A stretch of 51,483 bases of DNA, taken from positions 1-51,483 of the forward strand of contig JAFLVN010000010.1 of NCBI GenBank assembly GCA_022508285.1, written 5' to 3'. A program made the translations under genes and the position numbers. The stretch comes from Clostridiales bacterium (GTDB lineage: Bacteria > Bacillota > Clostridia > Christensenellales > Borkfalkiaceae). Positions 26,036-34,639 of the stretch are shown here, in pieces (the first letter of the stretch is position 1; each line of letters begins with the position of its first letter). The notes under the pieces were generated by a model. The model was not told the DNA's origin. It saw only the letters and a list, made by a program, of their open reading frames with translations, and made no database searches.

Positions 26036-27463
26036 ATGGAAGGCAAAAAAGTTTTAATTACAGATACAATACTGCGCGACGCGCACCAGTCGCACGCCGC
26101 AACGAGAATGAAGTTTGAGGAAATGGAACCGGTGCTCGATCTTTTGGATGATATCGGTTACTATTCGCTTGAAGCATGGGGCGGCGCAACCTTTGATTCC
26201 TGCCTCAGATTTTTAAACGAAGATCCGTGGGATAGACTGCGCAACCTCAAAAAGCACTTAAAAAAGACACCCATTCAGATGCTTTTGCGCGGACAAAATC
26301 TTTTGGGCTACAGACACTATGCAGACGACGTAGTTGAAAAGTTCGTTGATAAATCCATAGAAAACGGCATAGGCGTTATAAGACTTTTCGATGCGCTGAA
26401 CGATCCGAGAAACCTTGAAGCTTCTGTAAAAGCAATCAAAAAGTACGGAAAAGAAGGAAAATGCGTTTGTGAATGCGCAATTTCCTATACCACGAGCCCC
26501 GTACATACCACGGAGTACTTTGTAAAACTCGCAAAGCAGTTCGAGGATATGGGTGCGGACAATATCTGTATTAAGGACATGGCAAATCTTCTTTTGCCGT
26601 TCACTGCATACGAGCTTGTTAAAGAGCTGAAAGCTCAGCTCCGCCCCGAAACGAAGGTGCATCTGCACACTCATAACACGACCGGCACGGGCGACATGAT
26701 AAACCTTATGGCTATTCAGGCAGGTGTGGATATTGTAGACTGTGCACTGTCGCCTCTCGGCAACGGCACGTCGAACCCCGCAACTGAGCCGCTTGTAGCA
26801 ACTTTAAAAGATACGCCCTACGATACGGGAATAGATATTCAGAAACTGCTTCCCGCAGTAAATCACTTCAAGAAGGTTGCCGAAAGGCTTGAAAAAGACG
26901 GCTTCCTCAATCCCAAGGTGCGCTCGGTTGATATTAATACACTTTTATATCAGGTTCCCGGCGGGATGCTTTCCAACCTTATGAATCAACTCAAGCAGGC
27001 AGGCAAGGAAGATAAATTGTTGGAATGTCTTGCAGAAGTTCCCGTGGTAAGAAAAGACAGCGGCTATCCTCCGTTAGTTACTCCCACAAGTCAGATTGTT
27101 GGAACTCAGGCGGTTTGGAATGTGCTCTTAGGCAGATACAAGACCATAACCGCACAGTTCAAAGATATGATTTTAGGCAAGTACGGCGCAGTTTTGGGTG
27201 AAAAGAGCAAGGAAATTGAAAAGCTCTGCACTGAGCACGGCGAAGAAATTATAACCTGCCGCCCCGCAGATTTACTTAAAGACGAGTTTGAAGAACTTAC
27301 GCAGAAAGTAAAAGACATGGGCTTCTATAAGCAGGAAGAAGACGTTCTCTCATACGCTCTGTTCCCTGAAGTTTCAACTAACTTCTTCAAATGGCGCAAA
27401 GCAAAGGATACTGGGGTTGACACCGAAATGGCAGGCAATCCGAATAAAGTTTATCCCGTATAA
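26036..27463 (+). CDS. oadA: Carboxyltransferase alpha subunit (oxaloacetate decarboxylase/5S type)
   Basis: 475 residues. DTILRDAHQSHAATR (10-24), the carbamylated-Lys motif CIKDMANLL, and the metal motif HLHTHNTTGTG. It transfers a carboxyl group from oxaloacetate (or forms it from another 2-oxoacid) to biotin. It is shorter than E. coli/Klebsiella-type OadA because the biotin domain is encoded separately at 24410. Ribosome site CGGAGGA. Confidence 0.92.
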   Translation: MEGKKVLITDTILRDAHQSHAATRMKFEEMEPVLDLLDDIGYYSLEAWGGATFDSCLRFLNEDPWDRLRNLKKHLKKTPIQMLLRGQNLLGYRHYADDVVEKFVDKSIENGIGVIRLFDALNDPRNLEASVKAIKKYGKEGKCVCECAISYTTSPVHTTEYFVKLAKQFEDMGADNICIKDMANLLLPFTAYELVKELKAQLRPETKVHLHTHNTTGTGDMINLMAIQAGVDIVDCALSPLGNGTSNPATEPLVATLKDTPYDTGIDIQKLLPAVNHFKKVAERLEKDGFLNPKVRSVDINTLLYQVPGGMLSNLMNQLKQAGKEDKLLECLAEVPVVRKDSGYPPLVTPTSQIVGTQAVWNVLLGRYKTITAQFKDMILGKYGAVLGEKSKEIEKLCTEHGEEIITCRPADLLKDEFEELTQKVKDMGFYKQEEDVLSYALFPEVSTNFFKWRKAKDTGVDTEMAGNPNKVYPV

Positions 27464-27471
27464 AATGATTG

Positions 27472-27498
27472 ACGGCGTGAGCAGATTGTTCACGCCGT
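27472..27498 (+). terminator. Hairpin after the decarboxylase operon (weak terminator)
   Basis: ACGGCGTGA (27472-27480), 9-nt loop, TCACGCCGT (27490-27498). No T-tract follows, and the next gene starts 10 bases later. It may only partly stop transcription or protect the mRNA end. Confidence 0.45.
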
Positions 27499-27508
27499 AA
27501 GGTTTATT

Positions 27509-28735
27509 ATGAAAAACGTAGCGGTTATCGGCGCAGGTGCAGCAGGTCTTATGGCTGCATATGCCGCAGCAAAAAACGGCAATAAAGTTACCGTATTTGA
27601 AAAGAACGAAAAGTGCGGCAAAAAAATTTATATAACTGGCAAGGGAAGATGTAATTTGACTCACGACTGCGACGAGCAGGAGTTTTTGCAAAACGTCGTT
27701 TCCAACCCTAAGTTTATGACGGGCGCAATTTATAATTTGTCGCCCGAAAAGACTATGCACTTTTTCGAGGAAGGCGGACTTAAACTTAAAACTGAGAGAG
27801 GAGCACGTGTTTTTCCTTTATCGGATAAGGCAAGCGACGTAACTAAGTGCCTTGAAAATTATTGTAAAAATGCGGGCGTAAGCTTTAAATTTAACGAAAA
27901 AGTATTAAAAATTGATATTTTACATAGTACTCTGTCTAACATAATAACTGAAAAGTGTACCTATAATTTTGATTGCGCTATTGTTTGCACAGGTGGAATA
28001 AGTTATCCTCTAACAGGCTCAACAGGCGACGGCTATAAATTTGCGGAAGCTACGGGTCACAATATTATTCCGTTAAAGCAGGGGCTTTGCGGACTGAATT
28101 TAAAGGGTTCTTTTTATAAATCTCTGCAAGGTCTCTCTTTAAAGAACGTGTTTCTTACGGTATACAACGGCGACAAAGTAGTCAAAAATTTCTTCGGTGA
28201 GATGCTGTTTACCCATTTCGGCGTTTCTGGACCAATTATTTTATCTGCTTCAAGTTTAATAAACCGACTTGATTTATCAAAAATCCGTCTTGTTGTTGAC
28301 CTCAAACCCGCTCTTTCCGACGAACAACTCGATAAGAGGGTGCTCCGTGATTTCGAAGAGTATAAAAATAAGAATATTTTAAACTGTTTAAAGGAACTTT
28401 TGCCCATTGCTCTTATTCCCGAAATATTAAAAAGAAGCAATATTGACGGAGAAAAGAAGGTAAATTCGGTCACAAAAGCCGAAAGAGCGGCTTTATTGAC
28501 AAATATCAAAAATTTTGATATGTTTGTATCGTCTTTACGAGGCTTTGACGAAGCGATAGTTACTTGCGGCGGAGTAGACGTAAAGCAAATCGACCCTAAA
28601 ACAATGGAAAGCAAACTTATAAAAGGACTGTATTTCTGCGGCGAAGTTCTCGATTTGGACGCTTTTACAGGCGGTTTTAACCTGCAAATTGCATTTTCAA
28701 CGGGGTTTGCTGCTGGAAATTCAATAAAGGACTGA
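27509..28735 (+). CDS. FAD-dependent oxidoreductase, HI0933/YhiN (BaiN-like) family
   Basis: 408 residues. N-terminal dinucleotide fold VIGAGAAGLMAAYAAAKNG (5-23), the family motif KKIYITGKGRCNLTH, and the C-terminal FAD segment GLYFCGEVLDLDAFTGGFNLQ. The biochemical role of most members is unproven. It precedes cmk-plsC-ispH, as in many Clostridia. Confidence 0.9.
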   Translation: MKNVAVIGAGAAGLMAAYAAAKNGNKVTVFEKNEKCGKKIYITGKGRCNLTHDCDEQEFLQNVVSNPKFMTGAIYNLSPEKTMHFFEEGGLKLKTERGARVFPLSDKASDVTKCLENYCKNAGVSFKFNEKVLKIDILHSTLSNIITEKCTYNFDCAIVCTGGISYPLTGSTGDGYKFAEATGHNIIPLKQGLCGLNLKGSFYKSLQGLSLKNVFLTVYNGDKVVKNFFGEMLFTHFGVSGPIILSASSLINRLDLSKIRLVVDLKPALSDEQLDKRVLRDFEEYKNKNILNCLKELLPIALIPEILKRSNIDGEKKVNSVTKAERAALLTNIKNFDMFVSSLRGFDEAIVTCGGVDVKQIDPKTMESKLIKGLYFCGEVLDLDAFTGGFNLQIAFSTGFAAGNSIKD

Positions 28736-28739
28736 GTTT

Positions 28740-29747
28740 ATGATAGCAATCAGAGGCGCAACTACAGTTGATAGAGACTGTCCAGAACAGATTAAAGAGT
28801 GCGTTAAAGAGCTTTTACTTGAGCTCAAAGACCGCAATAATCTGACTTCGGAAAATATAATTTGCATTATTTTATCTAGTACTTCGGATATTCGGTCGTA
28901 TTATCCGGCAAAGGCGGCAAGAGAGGCAGGTTTTTATTCTGTTCCACTATTTTCGACTTCAGAACCTGATATTGACGGCGGGCTTAAGCTTTGTATCCGA
29001 ATAATGGTTCTTGCTGAAATTTCTACATCCGCAAATGCGGTCTATTTGAGGGGGGCTACGGTTTTGAGAAAAGATATCACTCAAATTTATAATATTGCGC
29101 TTGACGGTCCGGCAGGCAGCGGAAAGAGTACCGTTTCAAAGATTTTAGGTAAAAAACTTAATATTTTGTGCCTCGATACCGGGGCAATGTATCGGGCATG
29201 CGCTTTAAAATGTATGTACGAGGGCGTTTCGGTAAGCGATGAGACCGCCGTTTCATTTATAATGAAAAATATTAATCTTGAAGTGAAATACGAGAACGGC
29301 GAACAGCATACTTTTTTAGACGGTAAAGACGTTTCCGCAGATATCAGAAAGCCCGAAATTTCTATGCTTGCTTCCACAGTTTCCGCACTCGGTTGCGTGC
29401 GTGGAAAAATGGTTTGCCTTCAGCGGGAAATTGCCGCCAAAACCTCCTGCATACTCGACGGAAGGGATATCGGTACGAACGTGCTGCCCAACGCCAAATA
29501 CAAATTTTATCTCACCGCCTCGCCCGAAGTCAGGGCAAAGAGGCGTGTGGAGGACAACAGGCAAAAGGGTTTTGTTACGCCCTACGACGAAATTTTAAAA
29601 GAAATTATAGAGCGCGATAATCAGGATAAAAACCGCAAAATTGCGCCGTTATTGCAGGCAAAAGACGCAATTTTAATTGATTCTTCCCAAATGACGATAG
29701 ATGAAGTGGTATCGTTTATAGAAAATAAAATTCAGGAAAAGATTTAA
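28740..29747 (+). CDS. aroH-cmk: Fused chorismate mutase (AroH type) and cytidylate kinase
   Basis: 335 residues in one uninterrupted frame. Residues 1-112 are an AroH-class chorismate mutase. By comparison with Bacillus AroH the catalytic set is kept: Arg5, Lys58, Arg61, Glu75, Arg87 and Tyr102, with Ser replacing Cys75. Residues 117-335 are CMP kinase: P-loop GPAGSGKST (123-131), DTGAMYRA, and LDGRDIGTNVLP. There is almost no linker. The two activities are unrelated (aromatic synthesis and nucleotide salvage). A GAGGGGG 8-13 nt before an in-frame TTG (29064) could also start a free kinase. Confidence 0.9.
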   Translation: MIAIRGATTVDRDCPEQIKECVKELLLELKDRNNLTSENIICIILSSTSDIRSYYPAKAAREAGFYSVPLFSTSEPDIDGGLKLCIRIMVLAEISTSANAVYLRGATVLRKDITQIYNIALDGPAGSGKSTVSKILGKKLNILCLDTGAMYRACALKCMYEGVSVSDETAVSFIMKNINLEVKYENGEQHTFLDGKDVSADIRKPEISMLASTVSALGCVRGKMVCLQREIAAKTSCILDGRDIGTNVLPNAKYKFYLTASPEVRAKRRVEDNRQKGFVTPYDEILKEIIERDNQDKNRKIAPLLQAKDAILIDSSQMTIDEVVSFIENKIQEKI

Positions 29748-30460
29748 TGGACGAAGTAAAAACAGAGCCCTTGCAAAATGAAGAGCAACAGCCTCAAAAA
29801 CAGAAAAAAAAGAAGCTTACCAAGCTTGAAAAGTGGTTTCGCTTCATGCGCATCAATTATTACGTTTGGGGGCGTATTGTAGTACCGATTAAAAAATTGG
29901 GTAGATCTGAAAAATTCAACGACAGAGCTTATATATTCGTTGGTAATCACAGAAGCAATTTAGACGTTGTTCCTGTTGCCGCATCATTAAATAAACCTGT
30001 GCACTACATGGCAAAAAAGGAGCTTGCCGAAAAGCGTATCGGCAGATGGTTCACAAAAAAATGCGAGTGTATTTTGGTAAACAGAGACGGCACGGACGTG
30101 CGAGCCGTGATGCTTGCAATGAAATATCTAAAAAACGGCGAATCAATCTGTATTTTCCCCGAGGGTACACGTAACAAAACGGACGAAATTTTTCTGCCGT
30201 TCAAGAGCGGTGCGGCGGCGCTTTCCATAAAGACGAGAACGCCTATTGTCTTGATGGTTCAACGCAATAAAATCAGACTTTTCAGGCGCAACTATTTCTT
30301 TTATTCCGACCCGTTTGAATTTACCGAATATTACGATAAAAAGCTTACCGAAGAGGATATACTCGAAGCCGATGAAAAGCTCAAATCAAAGATGCTGGAA
30401 TTCTACTATCAGCTTGACGAAACGCTTAAAAATAAAAACAAGAAAAAAAGAAAAAAATGA
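29747..30460 (+). CDS. plsC: 1-acyl-sn-glycerol-3-phosphate acyltransferase
   Basis: 237 residues. The acyltransferase motifs are HRSNLD (His68, Asp73; HX4D) and FPEGTRNK. The N-terminus has a Gln/Lys-rich stretch, and the C-terminus ends in NKNKKKRKK, likely to bind the membrane surface. It makes phosphatidic acid. The start overlaps the previous stop (TAATG) and the stop overlaps the next ATG. Confidence 0.93.
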   Translation: MDEVKTEPLQNEEQQPQKQKKKKLTKLEKWFRFMRINYYVWGRIVVPIKKLGRSEKFNDRAYIFVGNHRSNLDVVPVAASLNKPVHYMAKKELAEKRIGRWFTKKCECILVNRDGTDVRAVMLAMKYLKNGESICIFPEGTRNKTDEIFLPFKSGAAALSIKTRTPIVLMVQRNKIRLFRRNYFFYSDPFEFTEYYDKKLTEEDILEADEKLKSKMLEFYYQLDETLKNKNKKKRKK

Positions 30461-32556
30461 AAGTAATCGTGGCAAAAAATAACGGTTTTTGCGTGGGAGT
30501 GAAGCATGCCGTTGACACAGCTATGTCCCTTGAAGGTGATAATTTGTTTGTGTTGGGTGAAATAATTCATAATCCCGACGTTGTAAATGCTATAGCCGAT
30601 AAGGGCATAAAAGTTGTGGAAAGTCTTGAGGAAATTCCCGACGGCTCCACCGTAATTTTCCGTTCGCACGGCGTTCCTGAAAATTATTTTGCCGAGTGTG
30701 AAAAAAGAAACATTAAAATTATTGATTGCACCTGCGGTTTTGTAAGGCGTACACAGAGCATTGTAAAAGAGCAGTATGCGCTCGGGAAGCATATTGTCAT
30801 TGTCGGAGAAATGGGGCATCCCGAGGTAACGGGGTTGCTCGGCTGGTGCGGGGGAACGGCTACGGTAATTAACAATTTTGAGAGCATTCCCGACGAGATT
30901 GCGCAAAAAGACGTTGCCGTTGTCTGCCAAACCACCTTTTCGGTCGAAAAATTTGAAAAAATAATAAAAAATATTGAAAAAGTCTGTAAAAAAACAGTTG
31001 CTGTTTTTAAGACGATTTGTTATACTACTATAGAACGGCAGAAAGAAGTAGAAGAACTCTCTTTGCAGTGTGAAGCTATTTTGGTAATAGGCGGGCTGAA
31101 CAGCAGTAACACCAATAAACTGTACGAGCTGGCATCTGTGCACTGCAAAAACGTTTTCCGACTTGCTTCGGCAGCCCAATTCAACTATTCAGAAATAAAA
31201 AATTTTAAAAGTGTAGGTATTGTTTCGGGGGCTTCAACCCCGAATGCGCAAACCCGGGAGGTTCTCTTAAAGATGGCAGAAAACACAGAAGTTAAGGCAA
31301 CTAACGCAATGGATGAAGTTGTTGCTAAAATCGACAGCGAGTCGAAATTTAAAAAGGGTCAAACCGTTGTAGCAACCATTTCGCAGGCTACTGAAGACGG
31401 GTTACAGATTCTTTTGCCATTCTCAAAAAAAGAAATTGCTCTTAGCAAGGACGAGCTTGACTGTGAGGAATACAACGTAGCCGACTATATCGGCAAAATC
31501 GGCGATACAATCGAGTTGCTCGTAGTAGAGCTTAAGCCCAGCCTTAAACTTTCACAGAAAATGATTAAGCTCTTGCAGCAGGAAGAAGCTTTAAGCTCAG
31601 AAATCGAAGGTGGCAAAGAGTTCTCCGTAGTCTGCACAGGCTTCAATAAAGGCGGTCTCACGGCTCAGCTTGGAACCTATTCGGTATTCGTTCCCGCAAA
31701 AGAAATCCGTCCCGGTTTTGTAAAGGATTTATCCAAATACGAAGGAAAGACTTTAAGACTTCGTGCCCTTGAAATTAAAAAATCGGGCAGAAAAGAAATT
31801 ATTGCTTCCCAGCGTGTAATTCTTCAGGAAGAGCACGATGCAAAAGAAGCGGCTAAACTTGCTAAGGAAGAAGAATTTTTTGCAAGTATTGCCGTAGGCG
31901 ATATCGTTGAAGGCAAAGTTGAAAGAGTAACGGCGTTCGGCGCATTCGTATCTGTAAACGGATTCGACTGCCTTGCCCACATTTCCGACCTTTCCTGGAC
32001 GGGAGTAGGCGCGGTTACCGACGTGCTTGAAATCGGTAAGACCTATCAATTCAAAGTATTGAAAATCGACGCTGAGAACAAAAAGGTATCAATCGGCTAC
32101 AAGCAGCTTCAGGCTCAGCCTTGGGATTCTGTTGCAGAGAAGTACGCTGTCGGCGAAGTTGTTCACGGCAAGGTTGTAAGAATAGTTCCTTTCGGCGCTT
32201 TTGTTGAAGTTGAAAAGGGAATTGACGGACTTGTTCACGTTTCGCAGATAAGCCACGACAGAATCGAAACTCCCGCAACCGTGCTTAGCGTCGGTGATGA
32301 AGTTGACGCTAAGGTCGTTGCAATCGATCCTGAGGCAAAGAAGATGAACCTTTCCATAAAGGCGCTTCTTCCCGAAGGTGAAAAGAGAAAGCCCCGCAAG
32401 GCTACCGAGGGTGAGGAAGGCGAAAAACCCGAAAAGCGCACCCGTGCTCCCAGAAGGAACAACGATGAAGAGTACTCCGACTGGTCCGACGTAGCCAGCG
32501 GCTCGGTTGGTATTTCTATCGGCGATATCCTTGCCGCTCAGAAAAACAATAAGTAA
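30457..32556 (+). CDS. ispH: IspH (HMB-PP reductase) fused to four S1 RNA-binding domains
   Basis: 699 residues. Residues 1-285 are IspH, with Fe-S Cys12, Cys93 and Cys188, plus His38, His71 and Glu123 of the active site and SxN near 217. It makes IPP/DMAPP in the MEP pathway. Residues from about 295 to 640 hold four S1 domains; the third and fourth are clearest (VEGKVERVTAFGAFVSV..., VHGKVVRIVPFGAFVEV...). A charged disordered tail follows. The LytB-S1 fusion is known in Clostridia and may stand in for ribosomal protein S1. It overlaps plsC by 4 bases. Confidence 0.95.
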   Translation: MKVIVAKNNGFCVGVKHAVDTAMSLEGDNLFVLGEIIHNPDVVNAIADKGIKVVESLEEIPDGSTVIFRSHGVPENYFAECEKRNIKIIDCTCGFVRRTQSIVKEQYALGKHIVIVGEMGHPEVTGLLGWCGGTATVINNFESIPDEIAQKDVAVVCQTTFSVEKFEKIIKNIEKVCKKTVAVFKTICYTTIERQKEVEELSLQCEAILVIGGLNSSNTNKLYELASVHCKNVFRLASAAQFNYSEIKNFKSVGIVSGASTPNAQTREVLLKMAENTEVKATNAMDEVVAKIDSESKFKKGQTVVATISQATEDGLQILLPFSKKEIALSKDELDCEEYNVADYIGKIGDTIELLVVELKPSLKLSQKMIKLLQQEEALSSEIEGGKEFSVVCTGFNKGGLTAQLGTYSVFVPAKEIRPGFVKDLSKYEGKTLRLRALEIKKSGRKEIIASQRVILQEEHDAKEAAKLAKEEEFFASIAVGDIVEGKVERVTAFGAFVSVNGFDCLAHISDLSWTGVGAVTDVLEIGKTYQFKVLKIDAENKKVSIGYKQLQAQPWDSVAEKYAVGEVVHGKVVRIVPFGAFVEVEKGIDGLVHVSQISHDRIETPATVLSVGDEVDAKVVAIDPEAKKMNLSIKALLPEGEKRKPRKATEGEEGEKPEKRTRAPRRNNDEEYSDWSDVASGSVGISIGDILAAQKNNK

Positions 32557-32570
32557 TCAATAAAATTATC

Positions 32571-32605
32571 GCCGCCGAAGCAAAGGTGCTTCGGCGGCTT
32601 TTCTT
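32571..32605 (+). terminator. Intrinsic terminator of the ispH operon
   Basis: GCCGCCGAAGCA (32571-32582), loop AAGG, TGCTTCGGCGGC (32587-32598), then TTTTCTT. Confidence 0.93.
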
Positions 32606-32695
32606 ATCAACTTATTAAATAAATTTATGTAGACAGTTTAATCGGATTATATTAAGGTTATTAAATAAGTGTTATACAATATCGGAGGCTGAACT

Positions 32696-34513
32696 ATGCA
32701 AAAACAAGGCAATATTAAAATTTCAAGCGAAAACATGATGCCGATTATTAAAAAGTGGCTGTATTCCGACAAGGATATTTTCCTTAGGGAAATAGTCGCA
32801 AACGGCGTGGACGCTATAACAAAATATAATAAACTCGTATCCATGGGCGAGGCGCAGTCGAGCGAGAGTGAATACTGCATAAAAATTTCAGTGGATAAAA
32901 AGGCAAAGACTCTCACCGTCGAGGATAACGGCATAGGTATGACTGCCGACGAGGTAGAAAGTTACATTACGCAGATAGCCTTTTCAGGAGCTTCGGACTT
33001 TCTTGAAAAGTACGAAAAGGCGGGCGGTGACGGCATAATCGGTCACTTCGGTTTAGGATTCTACTCGGCGTATATGGTGTCCGAGATGGTTGAAATTTTC
33101 ACAAAATCCTACAAGGACGAGCCTGCCGTACACTGGGAGAGCGACGGAAACTCTACATATACAATAGAGGAATGCGACAAAGCAGAGCGCGGTACGAAGA
33201 TAGTTATGCACATCGCTCCCGAAGAGAAGGAATTCCTTGACGAGAGCAACATTAAAAATCTTGTAAAAAAATATTGTTCTTTCATGCCCTACAACATTTA
33301 CGTCAATTACAAGGGCAATGACGATAAACCGCTCAACACGACAACTCCGCTCTACGCCAAAGCACCCAAAGATTGCTCGGACGAGGACTACAAAAAGTTC
33401 TATACAGATACTTTTATGGACTACAACGAGCCGATATTCTGGGTTCACCTGAATATGGATTACCCGTTCAAGCTGAAGGGAATTTTATACTTCCCCAAGG
33501 TAAAAAACAAGGTGGAGCTTGAGCGTGGAAAGGTTAAACTCTACTGCAATCAGGTGTTCATTGCCGACAACATAAAGGAAGTTATACCCGAATACTTAAT
33601 GCTTTTAAACGGCATAATCGACTGTCCCGATATTCCTTTGAACGTTTCGCGCAGCTTCTTGCAGAACGATAAACAGGTGCAGAAGATAAGTAAGCATATA
33701 GTAAAAAAGGTTGCCGATAAGCTTAACTCACTGTACAAAAGCGACAGAGAAAAGTTTGAAAAGTGTTGGGACGACGTTGCAAACTTCATTAAATTCGGCT
33801 GTATAAAGGATAGTGAATTTTACGACAAGGTAAAAGACATAATAATTTATAAGGACATAAACGGAAAGTTTTTAAGCGTTTCCGAGCTTATGCCCGAAAA
33901 ATCCGCCGAAGAAGCCGAAGATAAAGATAAAAAATCTACTGAACCTACAACTATTTATTACGTTTCCGACGAGGAGCAGCAGGCGCAGTATATCAAACTT
34001 TTCAAAGACCAAGGCTTGAACGCCATTTGCTGTGACAATTTCATTGACCCTCATTTTTTAAGCTTCCTCGAATATAAAACGCCTGATAAAATCAAATTTA
34101 TGCGCATAGATGCAGATATCGACGGTGCACTCAAGTCGGAGGACGGCGGCGAAGACAGCGTAATAATCGATATTTTTAAAACCTCGCTCGGTAACGACAA
34201 ATTGACAATAAAAACCGAAAAGCTGAAAAATTCCGAAGTCCCCGCAATAATCGTTGTGGACGAATACATGAGAAGATACAGCGAAATGGGTCAGTTATAC
34301 GGAATGAGTCAAGGCGATATAGGTAAGACGGTGATTGTCAATACCGCAAGTCCCGCAATCCAAAAGCTGAAAGAACTTGACGCCGACAGACAAAAGTTCG
34401 TTGCAAACTACGTTTATCTGCTTGCGCTTGCCGCTTTCAAAAAGCTATCGCCCGATGAGCTTTCCGAATTTCAGAAATACAACCTCGAGCTTCTCGGCAA
34501 TTATATAAAATAA
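32696..34513 (+). CDS. htpG: Molecular chaperone HtpG (Hsp90)
   Basis: 605 residues. The N-terminal ATPase has LREIVANGVDAITK (usual NASDA is NGVDA), DNGIGMT, and GHFGLGFYSAYMV. The middle domain (NVSRSFLQND) and C-terminal dimer domain follow. It refolds proteins using ATP. Single gene between two terminators, ribosome site CGGAGGC. The promoter is not clear (weak TTAAGG/TACAAT at 32652-32680), and there is no CIRCE. Confidence 0.95.
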   Translation: MQKQGNIKISSENMMPIIKKWLYSDKDIFLREIVANGVDAITKYNKLVSMGEAQSSESEYCIKISVDKKAKTLTVEDNGIGMTADEVESYITQIAFSGASDFLEKYEKAGGDGIIGHFGLGFYSAYMVSEMVEIFTKSYKDEPAVHWESDGNSTYTIEECDKAERGTKIVMHIAPEEKEFLDESNIKNLVKKYCSFMPYNIYVNYKGNDDKPLNTTTPLYAKAPKDCSDEDYKKFYTDTFMDYNEPIFWVHLNMDYPFKLKGILYFPKVKNKVELERGKVKLYCNQVFIADNIKEVIPEYLMLLNGIIDCPDIPLNVSRSFLQNDKQVQKISKHIVKKVADKLNSLYKSDREKFEKCWDDVANFIKFGCIKDSEFYDKVKDIIIYKDINGKFLSVSELMPEKSAEEAEDKDKKSTEPTTIYYVSDEEQQAQYIKLFKDQGLNAICCDNFIDPHFLSFLEYKTPDKIKFMRIDADIDGALKSEDGGEDSVIIDIFKTSLGNDKLTIKTEKLKNSEVPAIIVVDEYMRRYSEMGQLYGMSQGDIGKTVIVNTASPAIQKLKELDADRQKFVANYVYLLALAAFKKLSPDELSEFQKYNLELLGNYIK

Positions 34514-34518
34514 TCGAT

Positions 34519-34549
34519 TACGCCCTCAAAAGAAAACTTTGAGGGCGTA
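34519..34549 (+). terminator. Intrinsic terminator of htpG
   Basis: TACGCCCTCAAA (34519-34530), 7-nt loop, TTTGAGGGCGTA (34538-34549), then TCTTATT. Confidence 0.82.
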
Positions 34550-34588
34550 TCTTATTGGAAAATATTTCATTTTTTTTAAATATCTACC

Positions 34589-34617
34589 TTGAAATGCTCA
34601 TAATAATATGGTAAAAT
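34589..34617 (+). promoter_or_regulatory. Sigma-A promoter of glgBCDAP
   Basis: TTGAAA (34589-34594), 17 nt, TAAAAT (34612-34617). It is the only good promoter found for the 8.2-kb operon. Confidence 0.7.
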
Positions 34618-34639
34618 ATTATAAATATGGTAGGGCTTT

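Noticed and set aside
30409-31179. 256-codon minus-strand frame opposite plsC/ispH
   Set aside because: It is opposite conserved catalytic regions of IspH, and its Phe/Tyr/Asn-rich translation is typical of an antisense shadow.
29747-32556. IspH-S1 fusion as a new architecture
   Set aside because: LytB-S1 fusions are already known in Clostridia; kept as an annotation, not a finding.
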